Positions 36,256 to 45,789 of a stretch of 64,000 nt of DNA are shown here, in pieces. Each line of letters opens with the position of its first letter. Positions within the stretch are counted from its first letter, which is position 1. The position numbers were made by a program, and so were the translations under genes. The DNA is from Herbinix luporum (GTDB lineage: Bacteria > Bacillota > Clostridia > Lachnospirales > Lachnospiraceae), in assembly GCF_900070325.1 (NCBI RefSeq), contig NZ_LN879430.1:484501-548500 (forward strand), given 5' to 3'. The notes below the pieces were generated by a model. That model saw only the letters and a program-made list of their open reading frames with translations. It was not told the origin of the DNA and made no database searches.

Positions 36256-37695
36256 ATGAAAAAAATTAGAAAATTAGGCTTTATTTTTACATTTGTGATG
36301 ATTATTGCTCTAGTTCTTGGTGCATGCGGTAGAAAAGAAAAAGATAGTTCTACCAAACCTACTACAGTACCTACAGAAGAAGAGCAAGATGATAAGGAGA
36401 AAGATAAAGGTAAAGATGATGAGGTTCAAACAGCTGAACTACCAAGAGATTTGGGGGGAATAGATATTAAAGTAGCTGACTGGTTTACAACCAATGATAC
36501 AGAGCCTACCACAGCCAGAGAAATTGATCAGGAAGCATACAGAGAGGATCTTCAATCAACACATAACTTTACTTTAGTTCAGGAAAGTATCGGTACATGG
36601 AATGAATATCAGGAATTATTTATTACATCAACAATGACTAATACCTCTTTGGCAGATATCTATATTATGGATCCTACGTTTATTCCTGAACCTTTGAAAC
36701 AGGGATTGCTTTATCCAATCAGTGACTTACCAAGTTTTGACCCTGAAGATCAGCTATGGAATCAATCGGTTATAGATTTTATGACACAAAATGAAAAAGT
36801 ATATGGTTTTACAGAAGAAGAAGACAGCCCGGGACTCGGTATATTTTGGAATAAAAGACTGTTTGAAGAAGGTGGCCTAGATCCCGATTTATTATACGAC
36901 CTACAGAAGATGGAAGGCGCATGGACATGGAAGAAGATGGAGGAACTTGCCAATCAACTTACTATTGATAAGGACTCCGACGGAATTACCGATATCTATG
37001 GAATAACCTGTTGGTCAGTGGAATTTTCTAAGGCAGCCGTATTTAGTAACGGTTCCGATTATGTAAAATATAATAAAAAAACCGGAAGATATGAAAATAA
37101 TCAGATGTCAGATGACTTTCTTGAAGCTATAAAATTCGGAGTTGAATTATATAGTAAAGGTTATATGCAGCCGGAACCTGAAGAAGCAGAACAAAAATGG
37201 TGGGTTTCTGCATTTGCAGCCGGACAAGCAGCTATGATGGTCGGTGAATGGTATGAGCATCCATCATTACAGGATATGGAAGATGATTGGGGATTCTGCT
37301 TCTTCCCTAAGGGACCCGGTGAGAAGGCTAAGATGCAGACAATGTTTGTAGGTAATATAAGAATTATTCCGTCTACTCTTGATGAACAGCGTGCCGATGA
37401 TGTAATGTTTGCTTATAAATTATGGGTATCACCTCCTCCGGGATATGAGGATGAAGAAGAAGATTACAGCTATTACTATAGCAAGGTTAGAGATGCAAGG
37501 GCAGTGGAAGAGACTATTATTCCTATGATTCAAGGACAGGGTAAGAGATCCTTACTTTATCAGGTACCGGGCTTAAGCTTTAGATGGGGCGGCAATATGG
37601 ACGGTGGAGGATTTGATGGTATATCTGCCGTAGAAATTGCCCAGGAGGCTTCAGCTCAATTCGATGCGATTATTAAGGAGTTCTACGGTGATTAA
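36256..37695 (+). CDS. Extracellular solute-binding lipoprotein (sugar ABC type, family 1)
   Basis: A 479-residue secreted binding protein. It has a signal peptide ending in LGAC, with lipid Cys24, then a charged linker rich in Lys, Glu, Asp and Thr, then a bilobed binding domain with repeated Trp (GTWNEY, EGAWTWKKMEELA, WWVSAFAAGQAAMMVGEW) typical of carbohydrate binders. The segment LTIDKDSDGITDIYG looks like a calcium-type Asp-rich loop. No permease or ATPase genes follow, so it is an orphan that may share a transporter elsewhere. A tight hairpin follows the stop. The ribosome site is AGAAGGAGAGG. Confidence 0.87.
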   Translation: MKKIRKLGFIFTFVMIIALVLGACGRKEKDSSTKPTTVPTEEEQDDKEKDKGKDDEVQTAELPRDLGGIDIKVADWFTTNDTEPTTAREIDQEAYREDLQSTHNFTLVQESIGTWNEYQELFITSTMTNTSLADIYIMDPTFIPEPLKQGLLYPISDLPSFDPEDQLWNQSVIDFMTQNEKVYGFTEEEDSPGLGIFWNKRLFEEGGLDPDLLYDLQKMEGAWTWKKMEELANQLTIDKDSDGITDIYGITCWSVEFSKAAVFSNGSDYVKYNKKTGRYENNQMSDDFLEAIKFGVELYSKGYMQPEPEEAEQKWWVSAFAAGQAAMMVGEWYEHPSLQDMEDDWGFCFFPKGPGEKAKMQTMFVGNIRIIPSTLDEQRADDVMFAYKLWVSPPPGYEDEEEDYSYYYSKVRDARAVEETIIPMIQGQGKRSLLYQVPGLSFRWGGNMDGGGFDGISAVEIAQEASAQFDAIIKEFYGD

Positions 37696-37719
37696 GGTGT
37701 AGAATCAAAAGATAAGGGG

Positions 37720-37761
37720 ATGAGTCTATTCCAAAGATTTAAGTCCTTGGGAAAGACTCAT
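37720..37761 (+). terminator. Hairpin after the solute-binding protein gene
   Basis: ATGAGTCTATTCC (37720-37732) and GGGAAAGACTCAT (37749-37761) form an 11- to 13-bp stem with a large loop. The T run is weak (TTTCCTGTG), so it may protect the upstream mRNA end rather than stop transcription. Confidence 0.5.
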
Positions 37762-37810
37762 TTCCTGTGAATCGAGATTATTTTTATATGAGGCAGTAGG
37801 TGAGACTTTA

Positions 37811-38453
37811 ATGAAAATGGATTACCAAAAAATAATGGTTAGCCGATCCCTAATCAGTACAGGTAATAATTTTAGAATAAAAAAAGCCATAAAAAAAGCC
37901 CGGCAAGGGGAAGATGTAACCATTGCATATCTTGGAGGATCCATAACCAGGAGAAATGATGAGCAAAAAGACAGAGGTTTTGCCGATGCCTCATTTAGAT
38001 ATTTTAAGGAAAGGTTTGCCACAAGCGGTAATCTGACATATATCAATGCCTATTTACGATGTAGCTTTTAAGGATATGAAACTTATAGATTCCACGATGC
38101 TTTTACCCATATCTATGAAGGGATTTAAAAAAGCCAATACAATTGAAGAATTCCCTAACGGATGGGTTAAAGATTGGGATGCAGAAGAAGTATACTTTAA
38201 ATTTAGCTTAAGTTTTAAAAATTTATTTATTATATATAAGGAAGCAAATAATAAATCAGAAGGTAGTATTAGTATATCTATTGATGGCAAAAAAGCAGGA
38301 ATATACTCCGGATACCGTATCTTTGGATGGAATAATCCTGTTGCAAAGTTGGTTTATTCGGAAAAAATATATAAAGAACATATAATTGAAATTACTATGA
38401 TCCAGGGTGATGAAAAGAAGGACTTTACTATTCTAGCCTTTGGATACTGCTAA
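37811..38453 (+). pseudogene. SGNH/GDSL esterase, internally deleted and frameshifted
   Basis: The first part (37811-38071) reads ITIAYLGGSITRR-like block I (IAYLGGSITRRNDEQKDRG) and GNLTYINA, then shifts frame and stops. A second frame from about 38046 continues with IYDVAFKDMKLIDSTMLLP and a jelly-roll-like C-terminal domain ending FTILAFGYC. In full-length relatives roughly 200 residues with blocks II-V, including the catalytic Asp-His, lie between these parts. So a deletion joining codons near 38050 removed the catalytic centre and shifted the frame. Neither piece can be active alone. The next gene, another esterase, is intact. Confidence 0.82.
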
Positions 38454-38469
38454 TTATGAAAGGAGTACT

Positions 38470-40365
38470 ATGGAAAACGGTAAGAAGAAAAAAATTTGGC
38501 TCTCACCCCTAATCAGTAATGGAATGGTGCTACAAAGAGATTCCAAGGTAAAGATATGGGGTAGAGGAGTTCCAAGGAAAGAACTTAAATTAAATTTTTT
38601 AGATGTAGAATATAAAACTGTAACTAATGAGGATGGAAGCTGGAGTATCGAATTAAAAGATTTAAAAGCCGGCGGACCTTATACAATTAATATCAGCCAT
38701 GAAGGAGAAGAAAGAATTGTAGAAGATGTCCTGGTGGGTGATATTTGGGTACTGGCAGGCCAATCAAATATGCAGATACCGGTTAGCCGAACCCTTGATT
38801 TATTTGAAGATGAAATAAAAGGGGCTAACAATCCAAACATCAGACAGTATACCGTACCTATGGTATATAATTTTAAAGAGCCTATGGATGAGCTATGTGA
38901 TGGTAATTGGGTACCTGTTACACCTGATACCGTATATGATTTTAGTGCAATCGGTTATTTCTTTGCTAAGAAGATTTATGATAAATATAAGATACCTATT
39001 GGCTTATTATTTACAGCAATAGGAGGAACACCGGCAGAGGCTTGGATGAGTGAAGAGACCTTAATGGGCTTTGATAGATTCAAGGAAATTTTAGATAAGT
39101 GCAAAGATGATGCTTATGTAGAAGATATAATTAATAGTGAAACCCAAGCCAATAATAATTGGCACCAAGAGCTTAATAAAAATGATGAAGGACTCAACCA
39201 TAAACCGGACACCTGGTATATGGAGGAATATGATGATACCGATTGGAGAAAGATAAATTTACCGGCTAGTTTTCGTGGCACAGAATTAGAGCCTATCCGG
39301 GGCTCCATATGGCTTAGGAAGGAGATAGAGATACCTAAGCATTTGGCAGGCAAGGAAGGAAAACTGTTTTTAGGAACACTTATAGATGCAGATGAGACCT
39401 ATATCAACGGTGTTCAAGTAGGTAATACCGGATATTTATATCCTCCCAGAAGATACAATATACCCAAGGGATTATTAAAGGCCGGAAAGAATGTAATAAC
39501 TGTTCGCCTTATTATGACAGAAAATATCGGTGGCTTTGTTACCGACATGCCCTATTTTATTAAGATAGAAAATGAGCAAATACCTATAGCAGGAACATGG
39601 AAGTATAAAATAGGTGCAATTACTAAGGCTCAAAACCCCACTACATTCTTCCAGTATAAACCTACAGGAGTATATAATGGTATGATTTACCCCTTACGTA
39701 ATTATAGTATTAGGGGAATACTGTGGTATCAAGGAGAATCCAATACCGGATATCCCTATGATTATAAGGATTTACTAGAGGCTGTTATTATGGATTGGCG
39801 CAAGTTATGGAATCTGGGAGATATACCATTTTATTATGTACAACTGGCCAATTATTGTCCTTGGAGAATGGAACCGGAGGTAAGCGGATGGGCCCAGGTA
39901 AGGGAGGCACAAAGACAAATCCTTGAACTTCCCAACACAGGCATGGCAGTAACTATTGACGTGGGTATGTATAATGACCTACATCCATGGGATAAAAAGA
40001 GTGTCGGTGAAAGACTGGCTCTTTGGGCACTTAACCATGTATTTGGTGAAGACAATGTACCTAGCGGTCCTATATATAAATCCTTGTCGGTAGAAGATAA
40101 TAAAATTAGGCTTTACTTTAACTATACCGGAAGCGGTTTGACCGTAAAGGGTAATAAGTTAGAGACTTTTGAAATAAGCGGTACAGACGGTAAGTTCTAT
40201 CCTGCCGAAGCTGAAATAGAAGGGGATTGTGTTATGGTATATAGCAAAAAGGTATCTAATCCTAAATGGATTCGTTATGCTTGGGCAGATAATCCGGAGA
40301 ATGCTAATCTATATAATAATGAAGGACTTCCTGCCTCTCCTTTTATAGCCCAAATAGATGAATAA
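38470..40365 (+). CDS. Sialate O-acetylesterase family protein (carbohydrate acetylesterase)
   Basis: A 631-residue esterase related to sialate O-acetylesterases and SASA-domain acetylxylan esterases. The nucleophile is Ser99 in WVLAGQSNMQIPV. GGTPAEAWMS, WYQGESNTG and the catalytic pair in DLHP (about Asp503, His505) complete the site. A beta-sandwich insertion with a carbohydrate-module look (WRKINLPASFRGTE to the GGFV stretch) splits the catalytic domain, as in SIAE. There is no signal peptide, so it is likely cytosolic and acts on imported acetylated sugars. Start ATG 38470 follows GAAAGGAG. Context with a sugar-binding protein supports hemicellulose or glycan use. Confidence 0.88.
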   Translation: MENGKKKKIWLSPLISNGMVLQRDSKVKIWGRGVPRKELKLNFLDVEYKTVTNEDGSWSIELKDLKAGGPYTINISHEGEERIVEDVLVGDIWVLAGQSNMQIPVSRTLDLFEDEIKGANNPNIRQYTVPMVYNFKEPMDELCDGNWVPVTPDTVYDFSAIGYFFAKKIYDKYKIPIGLLFTAIGGTPAEAWMSEETLMGFDRFKEILDKCKDDAYVEDIINSETQANNNWHQELNKNDEGLNHKPDTWYMEEYDDTDWRKINLPASFRGTELEPIRGSIWLRKEIEIPKHLAGKEGKLFLGTLIDADETYINGVQVGNTGYLYPPRRYNIPKGLLKAGKNVITVRLIMTENIGGFVTDMPYFIKIENEQIPIAGTWKYKIGAITKAQNPTTFFQYKPTGVYNGMIYPLRNYSIRGILWYQGESNTGYPYDYKDLLEAVIMDWRKLWNLGDIPFYYVQLANYCPWRMEPEVSGWAQVREAQRQILELPNTGMAVTIDVGMYNDLHPWDKKSVGERLALWALNHVFGEDNVPSGPIYKSLSVEDNKIRLYFNYTGSGLTVKGNKLETFEISGTDGKFYPAEAEIEGDCVMVYSKKVSNPKWIRYAWADNPENANLYNNEGLPASPFIAQIDE

Positions 40366-40393
40366 TTAAAATGTAAATTTATATGCTAATATA

Positions 40394-40428
40394 AAAAAAT
40401 GGTGATGCTTTTAGGTCACCATTTTTTA
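40394..40428 (+). terminator. Terminator after the esterase gene
   Basis: AAAAAATGGTGA (40394-40405) pairs with TCACCATTTTTT (40416-40427). A classic terminator. Confidence 0.87.
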
Positions 40429-40568
40429 ATTATAAGATACCTAATTTCTTATCCTTATGATATAATATACTGCACATAAGTTGATTTTTATTAAAGATAT
40501 AGACATATTGATAGAAATAAATTAAAATAAATGGAATATTGAATAGAAAAAAGGAGATTGAAGAAATT

Positions 40569-42362
40569 ATGGCAGAATCAATGAAAGGTTTACGCAGAAG
40601 TCACCGCTGTACTGAAGTATCCAATCGTAATATCGGAGAAACAGTGACAGTAATGGGATGGGTACAAAAAAGCAGAAATAAGGGTGGTATAATTTTTGTT
40701 GACCTAAGAGATCGTTCCGGAATTCTGCAGATTATTTTTGAAGAAAGTGATGTAGGAAGCGAAGGCTTTGCCAAGGCTGAGCATTTAAGAAGTGAATATG
40801 TTATTGCAGTAAGGGGTAGGGTTGAGGCCAGATCCGGAGCTGTTAATAAAAACTTATTAACAGGAGATATAGAAATCAGGGCTAATGATATAAGAATCTT
40901 GTCAGAAGCCGAGACTCCTCCTTTTCCCATAGAAGAGGATAGTAAGACCAAGGAAGAGTTAAGGCTTAAGTATAGATACCTAGATCTTCGTAGGCCTGAT
41001 TTACAAAGAAATCTGATTCTTCGAAGCCGGGTGGCTAACATTACACGGAGTTTCTTAACTGAAGAAGGATTTTTAGAGATAGAAACTCCTACACTGACAA
41101 AAAGTACACCGGAGGGAGCAAGGGACTATCTGGTTCCAAGCAGAGTACACCCAGGACAATTCTATGCCCTGCCCCAATCACCTCAATTATTTAAACAGCT
41201 TTTAATGTGTGCCGGATATGACAGGTATTTTCAGATTGTCAAATGTTATCGTGACGAAGATTTAAGGGCAGACAGGCAGCCTGAATTCACCCAGATTGAT
41301 ATGGAATTATCCTTTGTGGATGTGGATGATGTTATAGAAGTTAATGAACGACTCCTTAAGAAAATGTTTAAAGAAGCCATAGGTATAGATGTAGAGCTTC
41401 CTATACAAAGAATGACCTATAAAGAAGCAATGGACAGATTTGGATCGGATAAGCCGGATATCCGTTTTGGCATGGAGCTTAAGGATGTGTCCCATATAGT
41501 AAAAGGCTGTGGCTTTGGAGTATTTACCGGTGCTATCGAAAATGGCGGATCTGTCAGAGGTATAAATGCCCAGGGACAAGCTACAATGCCAAGAAAAAAG
41601 ATAGATGCCATGGTTAATTTTGTTAAGGATTACGGTGCTAAAGGCTTGGCCTATCTTGCAATTAATGAAGACGGCAGCTATAAATCCTCCTTTGCAAAAT
41701 TTATGACCGAGGATGAACTTGCCTCTTTAGTAAAGGCTATGGAAGCAAAACCGGGTGATCTATTATTCTTTGCTGCCGATAAAGATGACATAGTATATGC
41801 TGCTCTAGGTAATCTAAGACTGGAGCTGGCAAAAAATATGGATCTAATAAATAAGGATGAATATAAATTTCTATGGGTTACGGAGTTTCCTTTGTTGGAG
41901 TACTCAGAAGAAGAACAAAGATACGTTGCTAAGCATCATCCCTTTACCATGCCTATGGAAGAGGATCTTCACCTACTTGATACAGACCCTGGCAAAGTTA
42001 GGGCTAAGGCCTATGATATTGTATTAAACGGCCACGAAATCGGAGGAGGATCCGTAAGAATATATCAAAGCGACATTCAAGAAAAGATGTTTGAAGTACT
42101 TGGATTTACCAAGGAAGAAGCTTATGAACGTTTTGGCTTCCTTTTAAATGCATTTAAATTTGGTGTACCTCCCCATGCCGGTTTAGCATATGGTCTTGAC
42201 CGTCTGATAATGCTTATGGCTAAGGAAGACAATATCCGTGATGTTATTGCCTTCCCTAAAGTAAAAGATGCATCCTGTCTAATGACAGAGGCTCCCAGTA
42301 TTGTAGATAATAAACAGCTTATAGAATTAGGTATTGATGTTAAAAATAATACAGATATATAA
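40569..42362 (+). CDS. aspS: Aspartate--tRNA ligase
   Basis: A 597-residue class IIb synthetase of the bacterial type. It has an N-terminal OB anticodon domain (VMGWVQKSRNKGGIIFVDLRDRSG), the motif 2 stretch FQIVKCYRDEDLRADRQPEFTQIDME, the bacterial GAD insertion domain, and motif 3 GLAYGLDRLIMLM. Start ATG 40569 is taken because AAAAAGGAG lies upstream; an earlier in-frame ATG at 40539 would place that ribosome site inside the gene. DUF1294 follows in 8 bases. Whether it is the discriminating or non-discriminating form cannot be told by eye. Confidence 0.95.
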   Translation: MAESMKGLRRSHRCTEVSNRNIGETVTVMGWVQKSRNKGGIIFVDLRDRSGILQIIFEESDVGSEGFAKAEHLRSEYVIAVRGRVEARSGAVNKNLLTGDIEIRANDIRILSEAETPPFPIEEDSKTKEELRLKYRYLDLRRPDLQRNLILRSRVANITRSFLTEEGFLEIETPTLTKSTPEGARDYLVPSRVHPGQFYALPQSPQLFKQLLMCAGYDRYFQIVKCYRDEDLRADRQPEFTQIDMELSFVDVDDVIEVNERLLKKMFKEAIGIDVELPIQRMTYKEAMDRFGSDKPDIRFGMELKDVSHIVKGCGFGVFTGAIENGGSVRGINAQGQATMPRKKIDAMVNFVKDYGAKGLAYLAINEDGSYKSSFAKFMTEDELASLVKAMEAKPGDLLFFAADKDDIVYAALGNLRLELAKNMDLINKDEYKFLWVTEFPLLEYSEEEQRYVAKHHPFTMPMEEDLHLLDTDPGKVRAKAYDIVLNGHEIGGGSVRIYQSDIQEKMFEVLGFTKEEAYERFGFLLNAFKFGVPPHAGLAYGLDRLIMLMAKEDNIRDVIAFPKVKDASCLMTEAPSIVDNKQLIELGIDVKNNTDI

Positions 42363-42370
42363 TAAATATT

Positions 42371-42667
42371 ATGGAAATGAATCTGAATCTAAATGAAAAT
42401 CTATACACCCTTGTTATATGCTACCTACTGATAATTAATATTGTAGGATTTGCAGCAATGGGAATTGATAAGAAAAAATCAATAAAGAGAGGGTGGCGCA
42501 TTCCTGAGCGCACCCTCATTTTACTTGCTTTTGCCGGGGGAGCCTTGGGCTCCTTTTTAGGCATGTATATCTTTAGGCATAAGACAAAGCATATGAAATT
42601 TGTAATCTTGCTTCCTTTGGCCTTATTGCTACATATCTTTTTATTCTATCTTATATCCCGTCAATAA
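42371..42667 (+). CDS. DUF1294 family membrane protein
   Basis: A 98-residue membrane protein of the DUF1294 family. The conserved core FAAMGIDKKKSIKRGWRIPE is followed by the small-residue helix FAGGALGSFLGMYIFRHKTKH and a last helix. Three TM segments are visible (about residues 10-30, 48-66 and 76-95). Function unknown. It is closely spaced after aspS and probably co-transcribed. Inside the gene, 42489-42517 forms a GC-rich stem-loop followed by ATTTTACTT, which could act as an internal terminator or pause. Confidence 0.85.
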   Translation: MEMNLNLNENLYTLVICYLLIINIVGFAAMGIDKKKSIKRGWRIPERTLILLAFAGGALGSFLGMYIFRHKTKHMKFVILLPLALLLHIFLFYLISRQ

Positions 42668-42687
42668 CTCAATAGCATACACTTGAT

Positions 42688-42755
42688 AAATCCTTGTCAG
42701 TCTCCCTAGACAAGATCGACAAACTGTTGACAAGGATTTTAAATAGTGATATTAT
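42688..42755 (+). promoter_or_regulatory. Promoter and dyad of the aryl-acid operon
   Basis: TTGACA (42727-42732), 17-base spacer, TATTAT (42750-42755). A 12-bp inverted repeat AAATCCTTGTCA (42688-42699) and TGACAAGGATTT (42728-42739) has its right arm over the -35. It could be an operator for a repressor or activator, or a terminator for aspS-DUF1294. About 70 bases separate it from the symporter start. Confidence 0.65.
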
Positions 42756-42823
42756 TGCTTTATGACAAAGACGCTTTAAAGCATTAAATTGAAAAAGAAT
42801 AAGGGTAAAGTGAGGGCAAGAAA

Positions 42824-44386
42824 GTGGGTATTAAATTAATTTTTTTAATATGCTTCTTTGCAATTATGATTGTAGTAGGGGTTATTGCCAGTAAACATGC
42901 AACTAATGTGGGAGACTTTGTATTAGGAGGAAGAAAGGTAGGCCCATGGCTTACAGCCTTTGCCTATGGAACCTCTTATTTTTCTGCAGTAGTATTTGTT
43001 GGATATGCCGGGCAGTTCGGATGGCGATACGGGATATCAGCCACATGGATTGGCATTGGTAATGCCTTAATCGGAAGTCTCCTACCCTGGATAGTCCTTG
43101 GAGGCCGAACCCGTACTATGACAAAACATCTTAATTCAGCCACCATGCCTGATTTTTTTGGCAGAAGGTTTGACAGTAAGGCTATTAAGATAGCAGCAGC
43201 TGTCATATCCTTTATTTTTTTGGTACCTTATACAGCTTCGGTTTATAATGGCCTATCTAGACTTTTTGAAATGGCCTTTAATATTCCTTACTGGGTATGT
43301 GTACTGGGTATGGCCTCCCTTACAGGGCTTTATGTGATATTGGGAGGTTACATGGCTACGGCCATTAACGATCTTATCCAAGGTATTGTTATGCTGGTAG
43401 GTATTGTTGCTGTTATTGGGACAGTACTAAGTCAACAGGGAGGATTTTTTTCTGCAGTGGGCAAACTGGCAGAACTTAAAAGTGATGTACCTGTTACTTT
43501 AGGACAAAGTGGGGCATTTACCTCTTTCTTTGGACCGGATCCTATAAATTTACTGGGAGTGGTAATCCTTACTTCCTTAGGAACCTGGGGACTTCCTCAA
43601 ATGGTACATAAATTTTATGCAATAAAAGATGAAAAATCTATTAAAACCGGAACTATTATTTCCACTATATTTGCAATAATCATTGCAGGAGGCTGTTATT
43701 TTCTTGGTAGTTTCGGAAGATTATTTGATAACCCCGGCCTTTATAATGAACAAGGTAAGGTTATCTATGATGCCATAATGCCTTATATATTATCTTCCTT
43801 ATCAGATGTACTTATTGGTATAGTTGTAGTTTTGGTACTATCTGCTTCCATGTCAACATTGTCAGCCCTGGTACTAACATCTAGTTCTACGATTACTTTA
43901 GACTTAATAAAAGATAATTTGTACAAGGATATGAATCAGAAAAAACAACTAAGAATTATGAGAATATTTATAGTGTTTTTTATAGTGGTTTCAGTAGTTC
44001 TTGCTTTATATCCACCTGATTTTATTGCACAGCTGATGGGAATTTCTTGGGGAGCCTTAGCAGGTGCTTTTTTGGCACCCTTTATGTATGGCTTATACTG
44101 GAAAGGAACTACCAAGGGGGCAGTATGGGCCAGTTTTATATCGGGAGTAGGAATTACCACATCAAATTTGGTATTTGGCTATATTGATTCTCCCATAAAC
44201 GCAGGAGCCATAGCCATGGTTGCGGGACTTGTAATTGTACCTCTTGTAAGTATTCTTACACCTAAGATGAAGAAAGATAAGCTAGAAGCTATTTTTAAGT
44301 GCTATAAGAGTGATAATAACCTTTCTAAAAATGAGTTATCAGAGGATAAATTAAAGGAAGAAAAACAAACAAAAGTTATGGCATAA
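42824..44386 (+). CDS. Sodium:solute symporter (SSS family)
   Basis: A 520-residue sodium-coupled transporter with about 13 TM helices. N-terminal FALGGRK-like segment is DFVLGGRKVGPWLTAFAYGTSYFSA, and the sodium/substrate helix has GGYMATAINDLIQG; both are typical of the PutP/PanF/SSS fold. The GTG start follows GGGCAAG. As the first gene of an operon for aryl-CoA ligases and indolepyruvate oxidoreductase, it probably imports an aryl acid, an aryl keto acid or an aromatic amino acid, or a related monocarboxylate. The substrate is inferred from context only. Confidence 0.88.
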   Translation: MGIKLIFLICFFAIMIVVGVIASKHATNVGDFVLGGRKVGPWLTAFAYGTSYFSAVVFVGYAGQFGWRYGISATWIGIGNALIGSLLPWIVLGGRTRTMTKHLNSATMPDFFGRRFDSKAIKIAAAVISFIFLVPYTASVYNGLSRLFEMAFNIPYWVCVLGMASLTGLYVILGGYMATAINDLIQGIVMLVGIVAVIGTVLSQQGGFFSAVGKLAELKSDVPVTLGQSGAFTSFFGPDPINLLGVVILTSLGTWGLPQMVHKFYAIKDEKSIKTGTIISTIFAIIIAGGCYFLGSFGRLFDNPGLYNEQGKVIYDAIMPYILSSLSDVLIGIVVVLVLSASMSTLSALVLTSSSTITLDLIKDNLYKDMNQKKQLRIMRIFIVFFIVVSVVLALYPPDFIAQLMGISWGALAGAFLAPFMYGLYWKGTTKGAVWASFISGVGITTSNLVFGYIDSPINAGAIAMVAGLVIVPLVSILTPKMKKDKLEAIFKCYKSDNNLSKNELSEDKLKEEKQTKVMA

Positions 44387-44426
44387 AGAAGAAATAAAAA
44401 TTAGAATGATATTAGGGGGATAAAAA

Positions 44427-45731
44427 ATGATTTGGGCAAAAGAAGAAACTCTTCCCAGACAGGAAATAGAAAATATTCAATTAACAAGACTTAAAAGTAC
44501 TTTAAAACGAATTTATGATAAGATACCTGCTTATCGTGCTAAGATGGACCAACAGGGAATAAGTTGTAAGGATATTAAGAATCTTGATGATCTTAAGTTA
44601 CTACCCTTTACTACTAAGCAAGATTTAAGGGATAATTACCCTTTTGGCTTATTTGCTGTGCCTAAAAAGGAATTGGTACGTATCCATGCATCCTCAGGTA
44701 CCACCGGAAAACCCACTGTGGTTGGATATACGAAAAAGGATCTTGATATTTGGACCGAATGTGTATCAAGGATTGCCTGCATGGGAGGAGCCAGCCAGGA
44801 GGATATAGCTCAAATCTGTTTTGGATACGGAATGTTTACCGGAGCCTTGGGTCTGCATTATGGACTTGAGAATATCGGCGCCATTGTATGTCCGGCCTCT
44901 TCGGGAAATACCCAAAGGCAGATTATGTATATGCAGGATTTTGGCACCACCTTACTGGTTGCCACACCCTCATATGCTTTACATATTGCCGAAGTGGCAA
45001 ATGAGATGGGAATTGATCCGGCTAAGGATTTAAATGTAAGGATAGGCCTTTTCGGTGGAGAAGGCATGACTGAACCTATGCGCAGTGAAATGCTAAGGCT
45101 TTGGGGAAGCAAAATGAAAGCTACTCAAAATTATGGCATGAGCGAGTTAATAGGTCCGGGAGTATCCGGTGAGTGTTTGGAGTTATGCGGTATGCATATT
45201 AATGAAGATCACTTTATACCGGAGGTTATTAATCCTAAAACCGGAGAAGTATTACCGCCGGGAGAAAAAGGAGAGCTTGTTATTACCTGTATTACTAAGG
45301 AAGCTCTGCCTATAATACGTTATCGTACCGGAGATATTACAAGACTTTTTTATGAACCTTGTAAATGTGGAAGAACTACCGTAAGGATGGAGAATATATC
45401 AGGTAGATCCGATGATATGATGATTATAAGAGGAGTCAATGTATTTCCCAGCCAGATTGAAGAAGTACTGCTTAGGGTACCGGAGATTGGTCCCCATTAT
45501 GAAATCCTTGTAGAACGGAAGGATTACTTGGATATTATGGAGATTAAAGTGGAACTGGCAGATGAGACTTTACTTGATTCTTATGCAAAACTAGGTGAAC
45601 TGGAAAAGAGGATTAAACTTAGCCTGCGGTCTGTACTTGGTCTTGATGCTATAATAAAATTAGTGGCACCTAAAAGTTTGAAAAGATTTGAGGGTAAGGC
45701 AAGGCGAGTTACAGATTTGCGTAAGATGTAA
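44427..45731 (+). CDS. paaK: Phenylacetate--CoA ligase (first copy)
   Basis: A 434-residue AMP-forming aryl-acid CoA ligase. The ATP-binding motif is [17 protein letters not shown] (residues 87-103). YGMSELIGPGV, YRTGDITR and [20 protein letters not shown] are the remaining adenylation motifs. It activates phenylacetate or related arylacetates, or runs in reverse to make ATP from arylacetyl-CoA. It has a GGGGGAT ribosome site and sits directly upstream of iorAB. A second ligase lies downstream at about 48.6 kb. Confidence 0.93.
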   Translation: MIWAKEETLPRQEIENIQLTRLKSTLKRIYDKIPAYRAKMDQQGISCKDIKNLDDLKLLPFTTKQDLRDNYPFGLFAVPKKELVRIHASSGTTGKPTVVGYTKKDLDIWTECVSRIACMGGASQEDIAQICFGYGMFTGALGLHYGLENIGAIVCPASSGNTQRQIMYMQDFGTTLLVATPSYALHIAEVANEMGIDPAKDLNVRIGLFGGEGMTEPMRSEMLRLWGSKMKATQNYGMSELIGPGVSGECLELCGMHINEDHFIPEVINPKTGEVLPPGEKGELVITCITKEALPIIRYRTGDITRLFYEPCKCGRTTVRMENISGRSDDMMIIRGVNVFPSQIEEVLLRVPEIGPHYEILVERKDYLDIMEIKVELADETLLDSYAKLGELEKRIKLSLRSVLGLDAIIKLVAPKSLKRFEGKARRVTDLRKM

Positions 45732-45789
45732 AATATAATATAATAAAATATATCGACTAAATTTATTAACCAATGAAAGGGGAAGACAA

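Noticed and set aside
42688-42739. Calling the 12-bp dyad simply the terminator of aspS-DUF1294
   Set aside because: Its right arm overlaps a consensus -35 and the tail TTTAAATAG is poor in T, so an operator role is at least as likely.
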